From assembly GCF_014839805.1 (NCBI RefSeq), contig NC_051117.1:6262001-6326000 (forward strand): a stretch of DNA of 64,000 bases, given 5' to 3'. Positions 10,817 through 24,276 of the stretch are shown here, piece after piece; positions within the stretch are counted from its first letter, which is position 1, and each line of letters opens with the position of its first letter. The translations under genes and the position numbers were made by a program. This stretch comes from Manduca sexta (lineage: Eukaryota; Arthropoda; Insecta; Lepidoptera; Sphingidae). The notes beneath the pieces are model-generated. The model was not told where the DNA came from and searched no databases. It saw nothing but the letters and a program-made list of their open reading frames with translations.

Positions 10817-13800
10817 AATATAAGTATTCTATAATCGTATGATAATATTAGTTTGGACTAGTATGGATTCAAGTGTAATTTCAAAGAGTTACAGATCACA
10901 ATTTTCAGTCTTAACGTTAAAACAGTGTTCACTTGTATAATTTTTTTTTATTGTATCTAAATAGGTGCCTCTACTTTTACAATTCTCCGTGACCTTTTAT
11001 ACAAATGTCAATTCCAGTGGTTTGATCCTGAAAAATTTAACAGGAAAAGGATGATTCACGATATCAAATCGGTTTGTTTACTTTTCAAGTTCTATTAAAA
11101 ACGTATGTTTATAGTTTCCCATCCAATATGTCGACAGTTTACATGCTATTTTTAAAACCATCAATCGAATATATCTTTTCCGATATGAACTATTTCGACA
11201 GACATTTTATCATACATCATTTTTTATTTCGAGTCAACTCCAAACCGAGCTCCTATTTAGTAAAAAAGCCCTACTGTACACATTTCCTACTGGTTTACGT
11301 CTCGTTACTTCAAGTTATCTTTAACCAATTTTGTACATGTTTTAATCGATTTCAATTATAATTAAATACATTCGAAACATCCCTCATTATTCTCAAGCTG
11401 TCATGATGATTACAACTACAAACCTTATTACAAAACCGTCACGAAATAGTTAACTCCGTATAACGACAGAATTTAATTTTTAATTGTATAAAACCGATTC
11501 ATACGACATTAAAGCCTAATATATCGTTACATCTGTCTGTTTTTCATTCGCCACGCAGCAATGACCAATTAAATACCTTTTAGTGTCATTTTTAATTAGA
11601 CAACATTACGGAACGACGTTGTACAAACGGCAGAAATGAAGGAAATGCGCGTACGACTAATGGGCCCAGCGTGGGGGCTAAAAAATGTACTACACACGTA
11701 CATCGGTTAATGTTAATGGCCGGTATTAGTTTCAGTCAAGTGCTATTCACATTTAAACTAAAAATATTTCAATTACAGTACACAATTATTAATTAATATT
11801 CGTTTTTAACCCTCGTACCTTTTCAATTCTAATTCTTAAAGGTCGACGCATCGAATTTAACATTGTAGCTGTTGAATAGTGACAGGACTATATTACCCAC
11901 TTGCCTACTAATAATAATTTGAACGGCATATCTATAATCCACGACACTCAAACACAACCCAATTTATACATCCATGAACAAAACTACCCAATCGAAAAGG
12001 GCAAATAAAGCTAACAGTGATTACAAGCATTCCCTTGAGTTGGATTGCCTCGGCTAATCTCTGTAAATCGATATATCTAAATCCCTCCTAGGCAGTGATC
12101 GATGTCATAACGGCACTATCAGTACCTACGCACACAAATCCATTTCATAGTGATAACGTATCACGCGTTGGCGTCACTTGCATTTTATGGCGAATGTTGC
12201 GTAATCATGGTGTTTAAATCTTGTAAATCTGTACCGTATTGAGTTGTATTGAAGGATTAGAATAGCTCAACAATTTTGAAGATACATAGTTAAATAGATA
12301 TTTTTAATAATGGTAATATTCTTAATAGCCCTTACAATCGTGGTATGTTGATTGGACATATCTTCCTCATCAAGTAATTCAACGAAGTGATCAAAATAAA
12401 TAATCATTTTGAACTAAATAATTTCCTATTCCCAAATGTTCCCTAATTTATTGTAGACCAGTTTCCATACACGGATTATATTCTACTCCATTAGAGAACA
12501 CTCATTAAAACCGATCCACCTTTTCAACACGTATCGATATCAAATTAATCCAATAACGACCGACCATAAATATTCCAAACATCCAACTCGATACAGTAAA
12601 CATATGAAAATCGATATCGACAAATTAAAAATTATCTCTAAAATCGTAATCGTTTTGAAGACGCAAACGATTATTTCACAAGAATAAAAACGATTATTTG
12701 AACCGATGGAACAACGAAATTGAGTATCAAAAAATTCCCCGTAAGTAATTATTTTACGAATATAGCCCGACAAATTTCGGAAGACCGTTGAATGTATGAC
12801 AGGTGGAATTAATCGTGCACTTTCTTGTATTTTACAAGGTATAATAACAGTAAGTGATACGATAAAGAAAATACGAGGATCGGAGCCAAGTATCAGCTGT
12901 CAAGCCGATGTAAAAAGTCGCGTATAGGTATAATTTAAAGAGTCGTTCCAAATGTCCAGCTCGTGAGAGTGCTTTCAGTTAATTTTGACAAATGAGCCGA
13001 ATTTGGGTCTCTTCGCGCCTTAACTTCCAACGCTGTTGAGTAATACTTGTATCCTTGATACTATATTAAAATGAGTAATATAAATCTTACACATAATTTA
13101 AGTTATGTATTTAATGTTATATTGAAATTATCTAAAGGTCAATAATCATGATAGAACATGGGCTGAAATTAAATATTCTTAAAAATTGCCTTATTCGGAT
13201 TAGATTTGTCAGATTAAAATTGATTCAGGCAATATATAACGGCTAGTAGAATTAACTTATCGCAGTAAAGTAAAATCAGATGGTCCTATTGATTTACATT
13301 TACCCCGAAACCGGGATGTCGCAGCGTGAAGCAAGTAATTGCTTCTATATACCGAGAATTTGTCGCAACGGCGCGTTTTTAAACCGCACAATTAAATTTT
13401 TATAACATTTATAATGGAAGGCAAATAATTGACTTTTCAATTTGGTACCCATAATGCCGACGGTACCCATGGCGTAATAAATGGTGATACTAACAAGTCC
13501 ACTTCTCGGAACGGTCGGGTGTTCGCCTTTTATTTTTTTCGGAACATCGCCTTTTGGTCACGAATCTGTCCGAAACATAAATAGTGGTGACGTCATTGCA
13601 CTCTCCCATTATCATTATTAGAAAAGTACATGAGTTAAGTTTCAACACAGTTTTATGGTGCAAAAAACTATTAATATTTAATGTGTAAATTAATTTATAA
13701 GTAAATTTTGCATAATCACCGTAACACGTTCAATTAACATTACACTTGATTACTTTTGAATGTAATTAAAAACCGATCCTTTAAATTGTAACTCATTTAC

Positions 13801-14920
13801 ATAACACTATAATATGAAAAGTAATATTTTCATCCTTTCCTCAAACTTCTGCCACGAATTGAAATACCAAGACGAAACTTAAATAGAAGGCAAAGCCGTT
13901 TAAACTTTAATCCTAATAAAGTATTACTATAAACTATAACACAAAGTAGGTATTATCACGTCATTTGTTTGTTCGCACGCAATTAGAGCCCTCCCGTCTC
14001 ATTAGCACGTCGCTCGAAGACCGAGCTGATGGACGTCTACCCGCTCTCTTCACACCCGTGGGAAAATTATTCCCATCTCCCTCGCACAGCCTGATTGAGG
14101 ACCTCGATTGTCTAGCTGCCGTTTGATTTTGGTTTTCTATCGAAACGATTGGTGTTGAAAGTTTACTTTGTCTGTTTGTATTGAGTTGGATTTTAGGTGT
14201 TCTGCCAATATCGGTTGCTGTTTTTATATTGCACCATTTTATTAGCGTTTAAAAGTAATAAAGCTTAGATTTCCTTGTTAATGACTATTTAATTACTAAA
14301 TCTGCATAATGGATACTATAAGTTAAAGTGACGTGTGCGAATTATGTAAATTTAAATCAGTTATTCTGATTTGCCAATATACATTATACGGGCTTCTAGA
14401 ATGTGATATAGTACAGTTATAAGAATAATATTTGAAAATCGAAACAATGATATATCCGAACATATTTTGCGCATTTCTCAAGACATCGTTCCGGATATAA
14501 AATCCACCCATTAGAACGCGTCCGAACGTATTTCAATAAACCGAAAAGACGATAATTTACAGTTATTATCCTCGGTGACCCCGCAAAACACCCACCGTAC
14601 ATCGCTTGCTCCACACGCTGTCACAAAAAAGGACTTAAAAGAGTACTAAAATCTGGTATGACGAGAAAAAACTTTACACCATTAACACACCGAATACCAA
14701 CTTTAACACCCACATCATAGGACCTAAATTCCAACACCCAAAATTCCGGTTGTTACCAACGTCCGTTCCGAAAAAGGAGCTTTATTTCAGAAGTGAGAAA
14801 GCCCAAAGTGAATTATGGAAATTACTTTTGGATTCAGTTAAATGAACTTGTATCTTACTGCCGTGACTTTAAGTCGTTAATGGGTTGTGGGGCGAGTGTT
14901 TTTTTTTAAAAAGGAACCAT
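10817..14920. other. intronic sequence, no gene recognised
   Basis: AT-rich. Clustered ATCGAT/AATCG motifs occur at 12530..12700. The 95-codon plus-strand frame at 11074 has no recognisable motif and looks like chance. No repeat family was identified with confidence. Confidence 0.4.
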
Positions 14921-14924
14921 CTCG

Positions 14925-15010
14925 TTTGGCGCGTACCTGCGCCCGCGCCGACGAGCCTGTATTTATGGCGCCCGCTCGAGCACCGTTCGGAAACCGACTA
15001 CACGTGGTGC
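14925..15010. promoter_or_regulatory. GC-rich island in pan intron 1
   Basis: A short, sharply GC-rich patch in AT-rich intron, with repeated CpG and GCGC/GCCG words, a CATAAATA TATA-like motif on the minus strand, and an ACACGTGGT E-box at its right edge. On the minus strand the patch ends GGCGCAG|GTACGC, a possible splice donor at 14931..14936. It could be an alternative first exon/promoter of pan or a conserved enhancer; this is inference only. Confidence 0.3.
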
Positions 15011-18000
15011 GTTTAAAAACCTTGTTAGACCAACAGTTAGTTTCCCCTAATTACCAATGATCTGATTTACATCGTTATGTCGAACGTAAATTTGTAGATC
15101 CAGAGATGTCATTATTTATTTGTGGCGTAACCAGAACCTTAGTTTTAACTTTACATTTTTATGTATGGAATTATTTAAATGTAAATCGTTAATTATCAAT
15201 TTAAGGTCGTTTCTAACCATTTACATTGGATTCAGCTAACTCACGTGGATAGAATAAAATGTGGCGAAATGAGAAGCGGAACATAACTTTTTATTGGTTT
15301 ATAAATTTTGTTTCCAGCACGGTTTTTCCGTGATCATTATACGATGTTTAGTTAAACTATCATCAATCTAGTTTAGTTTTCTCATAGATATGCTATTACG
15401 ACACTAATCCATATTTTAAAGGTATTTAAACTTTGATAAGTAAATAAGACAAAATCGAATGTCATACACATTTGATTTTTAAGTAGTTATATTTACTATC
15501 TATTTATAGTTTTCTTAATGACTTCGACGAGGATATTTCCTCCGTCGAATAAAAATAAACCAAATACATATTTATATCGCAAAAACGTTTGCGACAGGAT
15601 ACTGGGACAATTTGACCCATGCTTTATGGCCGAACGCCCCGAGTCCGGCCTATGTTCTAACTAAATTATAATCTTAATTGGCCATTAGGCAATGTAACGG
15701 TTTGATGGCCAGAATTACACGTTATGAATAATATAATTGTTGGTTTCTAGTATTATTTTTACTGTTATATTTGCTTTGTTTATTTAGTTATGTGTTTTAC
15801 GTGATGTTGTTAAAACTACATTTACCTTATAAATTTTTTGTTTTCAAATCTTAGGCAATACATAAAAGTCGCGTTTTGTATGTTTCCTTTCTTTTAAGGT
15901 ATAACAGTAAATGTACAAATACATAGCGCCTTCTTTCTAGATGGTATACATTTTAAAGTGATAGCTGTCTCATTAAAGCAACACCATGTACATTAAAATC
16001 TGAACACAATATTTTGCAATAAATAGTTCTAACATACTAGATTTAAAAGTGTTATTCCTTTGTATTGAAGTCAACAAAAGCCAATAGCCGTATTGAAGAA
16101 TGACAAAAATGTTCAAACAACGCACTAATTCGAATTTCAATAGAATATCCGAGATGGTATCACAATTGTGAAATCTCACCACAATGACACCGGATGGGCT
16201 CACTTCGTTTTGTTTACCTTTATTTGCTCGAAAATAATTTACAAAAAATGAGCGGAGACGATATGGAGATAAGCTGCGTAAAATATAAGGGACATCTTGG
16301 GGAGGCTTGGAAAGTACAAGACACGGCAGGTTTCTTTAGTCAGTTGTTTATGGCCCTCCTACGATTTCTTGACGTATTATCAGAGGTGTAAACGATAATT
16401 TTGCAAGTTCCTAATTATTTTATTTTGTTTTTACGCTAAAGTGGTGATGCGGATCAGTGCATAAGCGGCCAACACTACTCTAGACATAAATTACTAACGT
16501 TTAGAGAAATATATTTAAAAAATCTCGTTTATCAGCTTTCAACACCGCCACGGAAGTCGTTAAATTCCAAATTTATTTTTAAACTTGGCTACAAAATTAG
16601 ATTGGCTAGTCACAGTATAATTATTTTTAATATGCCGCGTCTGCACAATTCTGATGCTTACAAAATCCCAAGTGCCCAAATATTATGCTTTTGAAAGATA
16701 TCAGGGACATGCGCAGGCGTCTCTCAGATAAGACTTATTGCACACAGATTAAGGCAGTGAAAAAACATTGGCCCTTCCAACTTAATCCTTGACTTGAAAC
16801 CTCAGTATTATCAGATGTGAGGAGGAAAAATGAATGTTTAAAGAGATGCTTGTGTTGTGTAATTTTGTAATTTGAGTGTAAATTATCGTAACAACGGATG
16901 ATTTATGAATCAAAAGGCATATAAAGTCGATTTGGGTAATTTATGGCATGTGACTAATACTAATGGACTTTAATGTCACAAGAATGATGAAGAATGAGAC
17001 TGTCGAAGGAAGACAATGGTATTTCCATGTTTTGGAGCTGCTGACCACATCACAAACAAAGTAACATCATCGATTTGCTATTTCGCAGTAATACCATAAA
17101 CTAGCTTTCATTAACCTTGCGGATCTAGGTCGGAATGATTCTTCCATTTGTAATCCTCGATGTCGGATTATATAAAAATAGATCCGTCGTGATTTGGAGC
17201 ATAACAAGGGAAAGGCAAGAAAGGTGCCAAAATTCTATCGAAATAACGTACATCCACACGGATGAATAATGGTGAGATTTGTTGACAACTTTATCGATAT
17301 AATCAGTATTGTCAGTACAGATGTAAGAGATAAATAGGTAGTTAACACGATATAACTAGATCTTGAAATTGTATGTACTTTCTCTATGTCCACTGAAGAT
17401 CGCAAGATAAAGCAAGCTGTACTCTATTTAGAAATAATTATTAGGGAAGACGGATGTGTAAAATTTAAGGTTTCAGGTGTTAGGGGGTAGTTATTCCCAG
17501 GATATGTTTAAAAACTGGTATTAAAACACAGCAAAGGACACTTGAAGTTAAGTATAGTGAAAGAAAATGTCGAAAGGGTTGGACATCTGTCGACAGTCGT
17601 AATCATACAACTAATACTGAAGGTCCTTGATGTGCAAATACTATGTCTCAAACGGCAGATTCCCACAATTCAGAAAAAAAAAAAAGTAACAAGTGCCAGA
17701 CCGTACGCACTTCACTCGAAATTACTTACAAGTGGCTGTATTCATTTCGCCCTTTGCCCACTTGTAACGTCGAACCAACCCTTAAGAAGGCAACATCTTG
17801 GATTTTAGAAACGCCTGACCTCTTTTGGGTGGCGATTATGATTTTTTCAATTTTTGTACTTAGCGGCCTCAAAAAACTAAACGTTTAAAACGAGATGGAA
17901 GAGGAATTTGATATCTGACTCTATATTTCTTGGTATGAAATGGACAAATTTGAAGACATTACGCCTTCGAATCATATCTAGAATCAAGAGAAAACCGAAC

Positions 18001-19841
18001 AATGGGCGCGGACAATGGAAATCAGTCTGATTTAAATCTTATTCATTAATCATTAAGATTATTCCCGCTTAAACTCTGTTTGACCATCTGATACTGTTAA
18101 CTGAAAGATTAAAATGAAACTTATCATTATTACTATTATGAATCATAATCAACTGTCGCCCTTGAGAATTACGGAATGACGCAATATTTATAATATTATA
18201 CATATAAATAAGGATTGAATTTCTCCACTTCTTCATAAAGAGAATCCAGTAGACGGCGTGCAAAGCATAATACAAAAACTGCGCAACGTAAAATTAAAAT
18301 ACTCCTTTACAACTTTAACTCTTCATCCACTATTACGTAATCCACAAGAAAAAAGTTCAAATCTGAATCTCAACAAACTGGACTCAAAGATTATATTTAA
18401 ATATTATAAAACGAAACGGCAACACAATTAAAGTAACATTCCCCGTCCAATTACGGAGAAAACTTGTAAGTTAAAAGGAGACCTATAAAGTATTACGAAA
18501 ATACAACGGGCCGGGGCCAAAACAAACAAACCAAATTTATGTAACCGTAGCGACGTGTACAAAAAATACATGGCCATGTTCGTTAGGGGGCATGACTGGC
18601 AATCGGATAGCGTTCAGGAATAGGATGCGTAGATGTGGCATCAGAATGATGGAGATAATATCGCAAGTCTACAATATGGGTGCTTTGTACCTTTTGCCAA
18701 AGTTTTGGGATGAGCGTCACGTGGCTTTGAATACTAGGGGTAGTCACTTTGACCATTTCTGAATAATTTTTGATCTAATTAAGGATACGAAGTTTCCTTG
18801 TTACAGGAACTGTTCTATTTTCGAGTAGCAAAGAACTGAATAAGTGTTCAGTTGTATATAGACATTTCTAAATACTCTAAGTCTATTTGCGTAGAAATAC
18901 CGCCATAAATCTAGTTCCGGCTCTCTACAATCTCCTAGACTTTAGGATTTATATCAAAATCCAATTTAAATTTCGTACATCAATTATCTTTGTTCTTATT
19001 TACATGTTAATACGTATGCAGTGTCATACTCCAATTCTTTGTACTAGTTTTTTAATTCTTGTCCAATTCTGACGCACTCTGTCCTGCGGAGTTCGTTGAC
19101 TCGCTTTTGTAACTTGATGTCTTCTATAAAACAGCAATATGTTTTTTATAGGCTGTAAGGTCGTGTATGGACTGTAGCTTTTGGTAGCATTGCGTTAACG
19201 AACGTGATGAATGAACTAAACATATTTATTACTTGAAATATAAAGTAAACTTATAGTGCTTGAAAATTTTGTGAAGAATTAAGAAGGGGATGCAGTATGT
19301 AAAAATACAGCCTGTTGATACACACGTGAGATGCACATACCTCTAAAAAGATCCTCAGTTCAAAAAACCTCGCTCAAGTTCAAAAAACTAACACCTGATT
19401 AAAACGTGATGGTAATTCGTGACGTAGGTCCGTACGAGAGGTTATCCACGTAGAGCTAACAAGTCGATCGCTAACAGGGAAAATAAAAGCTATGCGTGAT
19501 GCACACACACGCTCGCGGGCATGCGCGCGCGCATGTACAGCCAGCACGTTAATCAGGAATAAAGATGCAATTTTGAAATATGTTTTGTAATCCCTATTTG
19601 TTTCTTATCATATAAATAAATAATTTGGTCTTTGTGTGCATTATATTTGACATTAGGAAAAGATATTTTAATAAACATCCAACTAGTGTTATTTAATCAC
19701 CAATTGATTAATCAAATAAGCAAAAAAATACAATGTTCAAAATACTATCGATTTGAAATACCAAAAACGCAGCTTCAATATACATTTTGTCACTATTCAA
19801 ACATCAAAAACGCATTGTTAAAAATCTATAAACCGACAAAC
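15011..19841. other. intronic sequence, no gene recognised
   Basis: AT-rich. The 65- and 81-codon plus-strand frames at 16194 and 17643 have no recognisable domain; the latter ends in a hydrophobic stretch but lacks gene context. A (CA)n/(CG)n alternating tract with a 16-bp palindrome lies at 19499..19536. Confidence 0.4.
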
Positions 19842-20141
19842 CTATAAAACAAACACCACAAGCTTTGTGAGTGAAATAAATTTTCCCACAACTTTACGGT
19901 CTGACGCTACCAAAAAATCCATAGTAAAGAATATTTGCTCGTAACACGGCACTGACGGCGTGTGGCCAACACCGGTAGCGAGCAAACAAACTTGTTGACT
20001 GTACATTGTCCAGGAATTTCCACTGTTTGGTGATCCGGGGTCCGATGCTACCTGTTCTAGTGGATCTGGACCTTCGACGCTGTTATGCATGTCGGAATTA
20101 CATAAGCCGATATTCCCGAATGTAGGTGAAATAGTAACCAA
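19842..20141 (-). other. unrecognised coding-like segment, same strand as pan
   Basis: An open frame of about 99 codons on the minus strand in a stretch visibly richer in G+C than its surroundings (about 19920..20110). The translation is rich in D, S, G, N and P (for example GPDPLEQVASDPGSPNSGNS) and lacks the AT-driven K/N/I/Y bias of the chance ORFs nearby. There is no ATG at its left limit, so it is more like an exon or a fragment. A possible acceptor (ATTAACAAG) lies just upstream, and possible donors follow GAACAG (GTAGCA) or TTTTTG (GTAGCG). I do not recognise the protein. It could be an alternative pan exon, a retrocopy piece, or chance. Confidence 0.3.
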
Positions 20142-22765
20142 ACTCTTGTTAATAATTGTTTAAAAACGAATCAAATATACATACTTAGTTTATCTTAATC
20201 AATTAATAATTATCAAATTGAATGCAGGCGCCAAGCTCGCATTATTCTAAGATAAAATATAATCTATTTCATGATCGGCATTGTACTCACAACCAACTAA
20301 AGAAATGGTTATCGCTTTACTATTTACATGCTTAAGTGCCTAGATTTAGAAAAATCCATTGATTGACCCATGCTAGTTCGCATGCCAGTATATGTTTTGT
20401 TTTCAAAGTAGCTTTAATAAGTTGGTAAGTTCTAGATAATGAAGTCCGCAACCTTCTATTTTTGTATAAAGTAGTATTGCGCGTTACGTAATTACTTACT
20501 TCAAATACTATATATCGTGAAACTTTGGATTACGATTCTGCGCGCTTAAATTATCTTATAATAAAGTTATCAAAACTAAACAATAGTTTATGGACCGTTT
20601 CATTAAACCAATCCCACTTTTGAGTAGAATCTTAAGTAGATATTTATTCGTGGATTTGGACTGTTCAATAAGCTTTACTTCAAGTGTTAATTGAGCGCTT
20701 GTTTTCAGCTAAGTTAGCGCTGTATAGAGAACAAAGCTTAGCAGTCAAAAACCGTTATATGTGACTTAAGTTATCATTTGAGATGTTGTTGACATCTGTT
20801 TGTTATATGGCCATGATCTTAAGACGCTGACTTTAACTTGACAGCGACTCAGTTGATATTACATTTAGAGCGAAATCAAGTTTTATTTATAAAAACGGCG
20901 CTGCTACTCAAAATTCGACACTTTATTTTAGTCCCTATACCATCTATCATAAGGTGCACTTTCGCATCCTTGTATAAAAAAAAAAGTAATTGAAATATTT
21001 AATAAAATCCGCTAAATAGTTTATAAATTAAATACAAAAAACAAACTTACAAACATTACTTCTTTGAATGTCGATTAGTATACAGTGGAATTGGTTCTTC
21101 CAAAACTTTTTATACTGTGATTTAAATTATACGACACAATGTATTTAATCTGGACGATAGTGAAGATTTTTTGTCATAATACCTGTATCCGATACATATT
21201 TAGTTTCTACGTTATTAATGGAAATACGTGACCAACGGCTTTTCAATGGCAGGTACTACGAGTGAAACTCATTTCAATTTCACTTTAGCGAGTTTACTGT
21301 TATCAATAGCTTAAAGAAAGAATAGTTGAAGTTAAATGAATTACAATTATAATTTTAAGACAGGTTCTGTTTAACAAATTTAAAGTATTTTTTTTAACAG
21401 TTATCGTATTAAACTGCTAATGTAGATAGACATTTTACTACCATTTATTTGCGAACATAAATTAGAGTTTGAATTTGTATTTGGTCGTCTTATACACTTA
21501 TGACACGAGTAGCAATACTTAGAATTTGTGAACGAGTTCTTAGAGAAACAATCGTCTAATTTAAAATTAATCAGCACATTGGATGATTAGATACTCTTAA
21601 AGCAGTTTGATCTAATCGAACGTAAATCTTTGCCTATTGCGATCTGGCATCTAATCTCTTATCATCGTAACAAATATCGGTCCGTGGTAACTGGAGCGTG
21701 GGTGGTCCGGCAGCGAATAGTGATAACTAACAGCACAATGGTATTAGAATGAAAAAATGTTTACGTAAATGAAGGTGAAATACGATCGAGTTCCAGAGTT
21801 AGGGGAGTTATAAATTTTCTTTCATTACTTCGATTTAGGTGTACAATGGAACCTGCTGATGCTGAGAGGCATTATGGGGACAGTCATCATGACTGAGCCT
21901 TATGGCATTTCTATGCACATTTATTCTGAAATAAAAATAGTATACGAATGGTTTATGTCGTATTTGTCACATTTTGTTACAGGATTTTTGTGGTTCAACC
22001 GGTGTAGTCCGTTCTTGGAATAAAAAGCAGGGAATATAGCATTCTATATTTAGTGAAAAAAATAAATTCGAAAATCTATTGTAATATTAGCATAGATTTA
22101 AAATTAAACAGTTACAGAAATGTTCTATTTTTAAGTCCACGCCATTTTTTAATAAACAAAAGCCACTTCTTTCCATTTTAATACTCAACGCCATTATGAA
22201 AGCACCCTGTATAAGAGTTTAATACTAAACCACTGTAATGACCATTTAGCTAACAATAGGGTGTTCCAATTCCGGAGCGTGGCCGGAACTCGCTAATGAG
22301 CGATTTGTGTTGCCACTCGCGGATTAAGCCGATATTTGGGGTTGCAACCCCGCTTTTTAAATATATTTAGGGTGCTGGATATTTGGTAATGGGCAAGTTT
22401 AAGTTTTTTATGGTGGTTAATTATGCCATAATTTGGAATTTTGTGTGGAGTTTTATTTTTAAGTATAGTCAATTAGACCTTAAATAAAGTTATTGAAATG
22501 ATCTAATTTTTTTTCGGGATATTGGAATACGTAGGATTAATTCTAATAAAATTTGTACCAAAATTAACTTTTTTTAATTAAAATAATTAGTTGTGTCCGT
22601 AACTCATCACTCAGTAAGTTACCGTGATTTGCAATTCCGATTTCTAGAACAATAGAATTTGAATTGCGTAATTAAAATTGAATTCCTAAACGCATTAAAT
22701 TTATTCGAAACATTTACTGAAGTGGTCCAGTAGCGATTGGCTCGCGAGTGAGTCCCGGATTGTAA
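20142..22765. other. intronic sequence, no gene recognised
   Basis: AT-rich intron without recognisable gene or repeat. A TTTGATCT half-consensus TCF site lies at 21606..21613. Confidence 0.35.
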
Positions 22766-22952
22766 TCTATACTAATATATAAAGCTGAAGAGTTTGAACG
22801 CGCTAATCTCAGGAACTACTTAAACAATTTTGTTTTTTTTTAATACGAAGCTACATTACTCCTGAGTGATACATTTTATACTGGGTAAATATAGAGCAAG
22901 AGTTTAGCTTGAAAAACTTGCTCAAACGGACAGAGCCGCAATCAAAAGCTAG
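22766..22952 (+). mobile_element. short Helitron-like nonautonomous element 2
   Basis: Begins TCTATACTAATATATAAAGC directly after an A, contains the lepidopteran internal words GAACGCGCTAATCTCAGGAA and GAAGCTACATTACTCCTGAG, and ends ATCAAAAGCTAG directly before a T. The 5' TC, 3' CTAG and A|T insertion site fit a Helitron. The 65-codon frame starting at 22909 is incidental and crosses the element end. Confidence 0.7.
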
Positions 22953-24120
22953 TTCTCAATATTATACAGAACATTCACAACTAAACCGAGCCTCAAAACT
23001 GGTTCTCATACTTTCATGCCCATTTTTATTGTGCTTAGTTCAACTTTTATTTCATATTATTATATTACGACACGTTTCGGTTTTATTACTTGTGTTGCCA
23101 GCGTAAAAATCCAGGTACAAATGAGAACTAAGTTTATAGGCTTGCAAGGCCATAGAAACAATGCGCCATAAAGAGTTTTCACGAGAGTAGAGTCCCTACA
23201 GCCCCCCGACCCAATGGCTCTAGAGGTCATATAGAAACGAAATATATGTATTTAAAAGCTATGGCACTTCGCCGTAAAATTAAAAAGACAAATTATTGAA
23301 CGTCTTCGTGGAAGCGAGCCTTTGTTATCTCACAAGTGTTTTTCAAGAGTTGTATTTATCTTCCAACTCGCTCGCTCTCGCTTGTGCGTAATCTGTCCAT
23401 CCTTCTCCTCCTTGTTAGCGCAAAGGGCGGTCTGACAGGGCGTAACTAACGCTTCCACGGTTACGTAATTTTGACACTTTCAGCTTTCATAACAAGGTCC
23501 CTTATTGTGTAAACACGCGGCGCGGTGCGTCGAGACGAATCCTTTAAGGGCGTAACAGTTACCAGCGGTATAGCGTGATATCGATTTATGGTGTACGACA
23601 TAAGCTCTCATTTGCCGTAATTGGCGCCCGCTCCGATATCTCGTATTTTGACACGGTTCAGCTTTTTCTGGACCTTCGTTCGTGTCCTCGATTAAACTTA
23701 GATCTTATTCGTAAATATTTAAGGTTGTTTTTTCACGTGAGAACGCAGATATGAATTTTAGGTGCATTAACATAATGATCGTTCGCGTTTGATGGAGCAG
23801 GTGTTGTGTATCGGTTTATTCACAATTTTTATTATAAAAATCTCGTTTGTATTATAAAAACCAATCGTATCTGGTAAGTTTACGAGATTACCCGCGAGTT
23901 TTCGTATAATGTACGTTGATTAATTCGGAATTCTGGTGCGCGTTTCTTGTTTTGGTCTCGCGGTGAATTGTTAATGTTTTTACAACTAGCCGATAGATAC
24001 GCGTTTCTAATGTCATTATACTTACAGATAACGTTTTGATAAACAAACTTGCAAATGTTATCTTGTAATACATGACAGGTACTGAAATTCGCTTTGCGCG
24101 AGAAATTAACACATAATTAA
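22953..24120. other. GC-richer intronic stretch, no gene recognised
   Basis: The part at about 23290..23720 is clearly richer in G+C than its flanks, with CTCGCTCGCTCTCGC, ACGCGGCGCGGTGCG and GGCGCCCGCTCC words and two related TTTTGACAC...TTCAGCTTT blocks at about 23470 and 23648. No frame is convincingly coding. It is a candidate conserved noncoding or promoter region. Confidence 0.35.
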
Positions 24121-24276
24121 AATAATAATAATAATATCAGCCCTGTATTATATACTTGCCCACTGCTGAGCACGGCCTCCTCTACTACTGAGAGGGATTA
24201 GGCCTTAGTTCACCACGCTGGTCTAGTGCGGATTGGTAGACTTCACACACCTTCGAAATTCCTATAGAGAACTTCT
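24121..24276 (-). mobile_element. RTE-type LINE 3' tail, copy 1
   Basis: On the minus strand it reads AGAAGTTCTCTATAGGAATT, GTCTACCAATCCGCACTAG, ACTAAGGCCTAATCCCTCTC, GTGCTCAGCAGTGGGCA and GGGCTGATATTATTATTATT. This is the characteristic 3' end of RTE-clade LINEs in Lepidoptera, ending in a (TTA)n tail. It is severely 5'-truncated, as is usual, with no reverse transcriptase left. Confidence 0.75.

Noticed and set aside
11074..11361. 95-codon plus-strand ORF
   Set aside because: No motif; F/Y/S-rich composition expected from AT-rich sequence.
17643..17888. 81-codon ORF ending in a hydrophobic segment
   Set aside because: No gene context or recognisable motif; start and stop fit chance.
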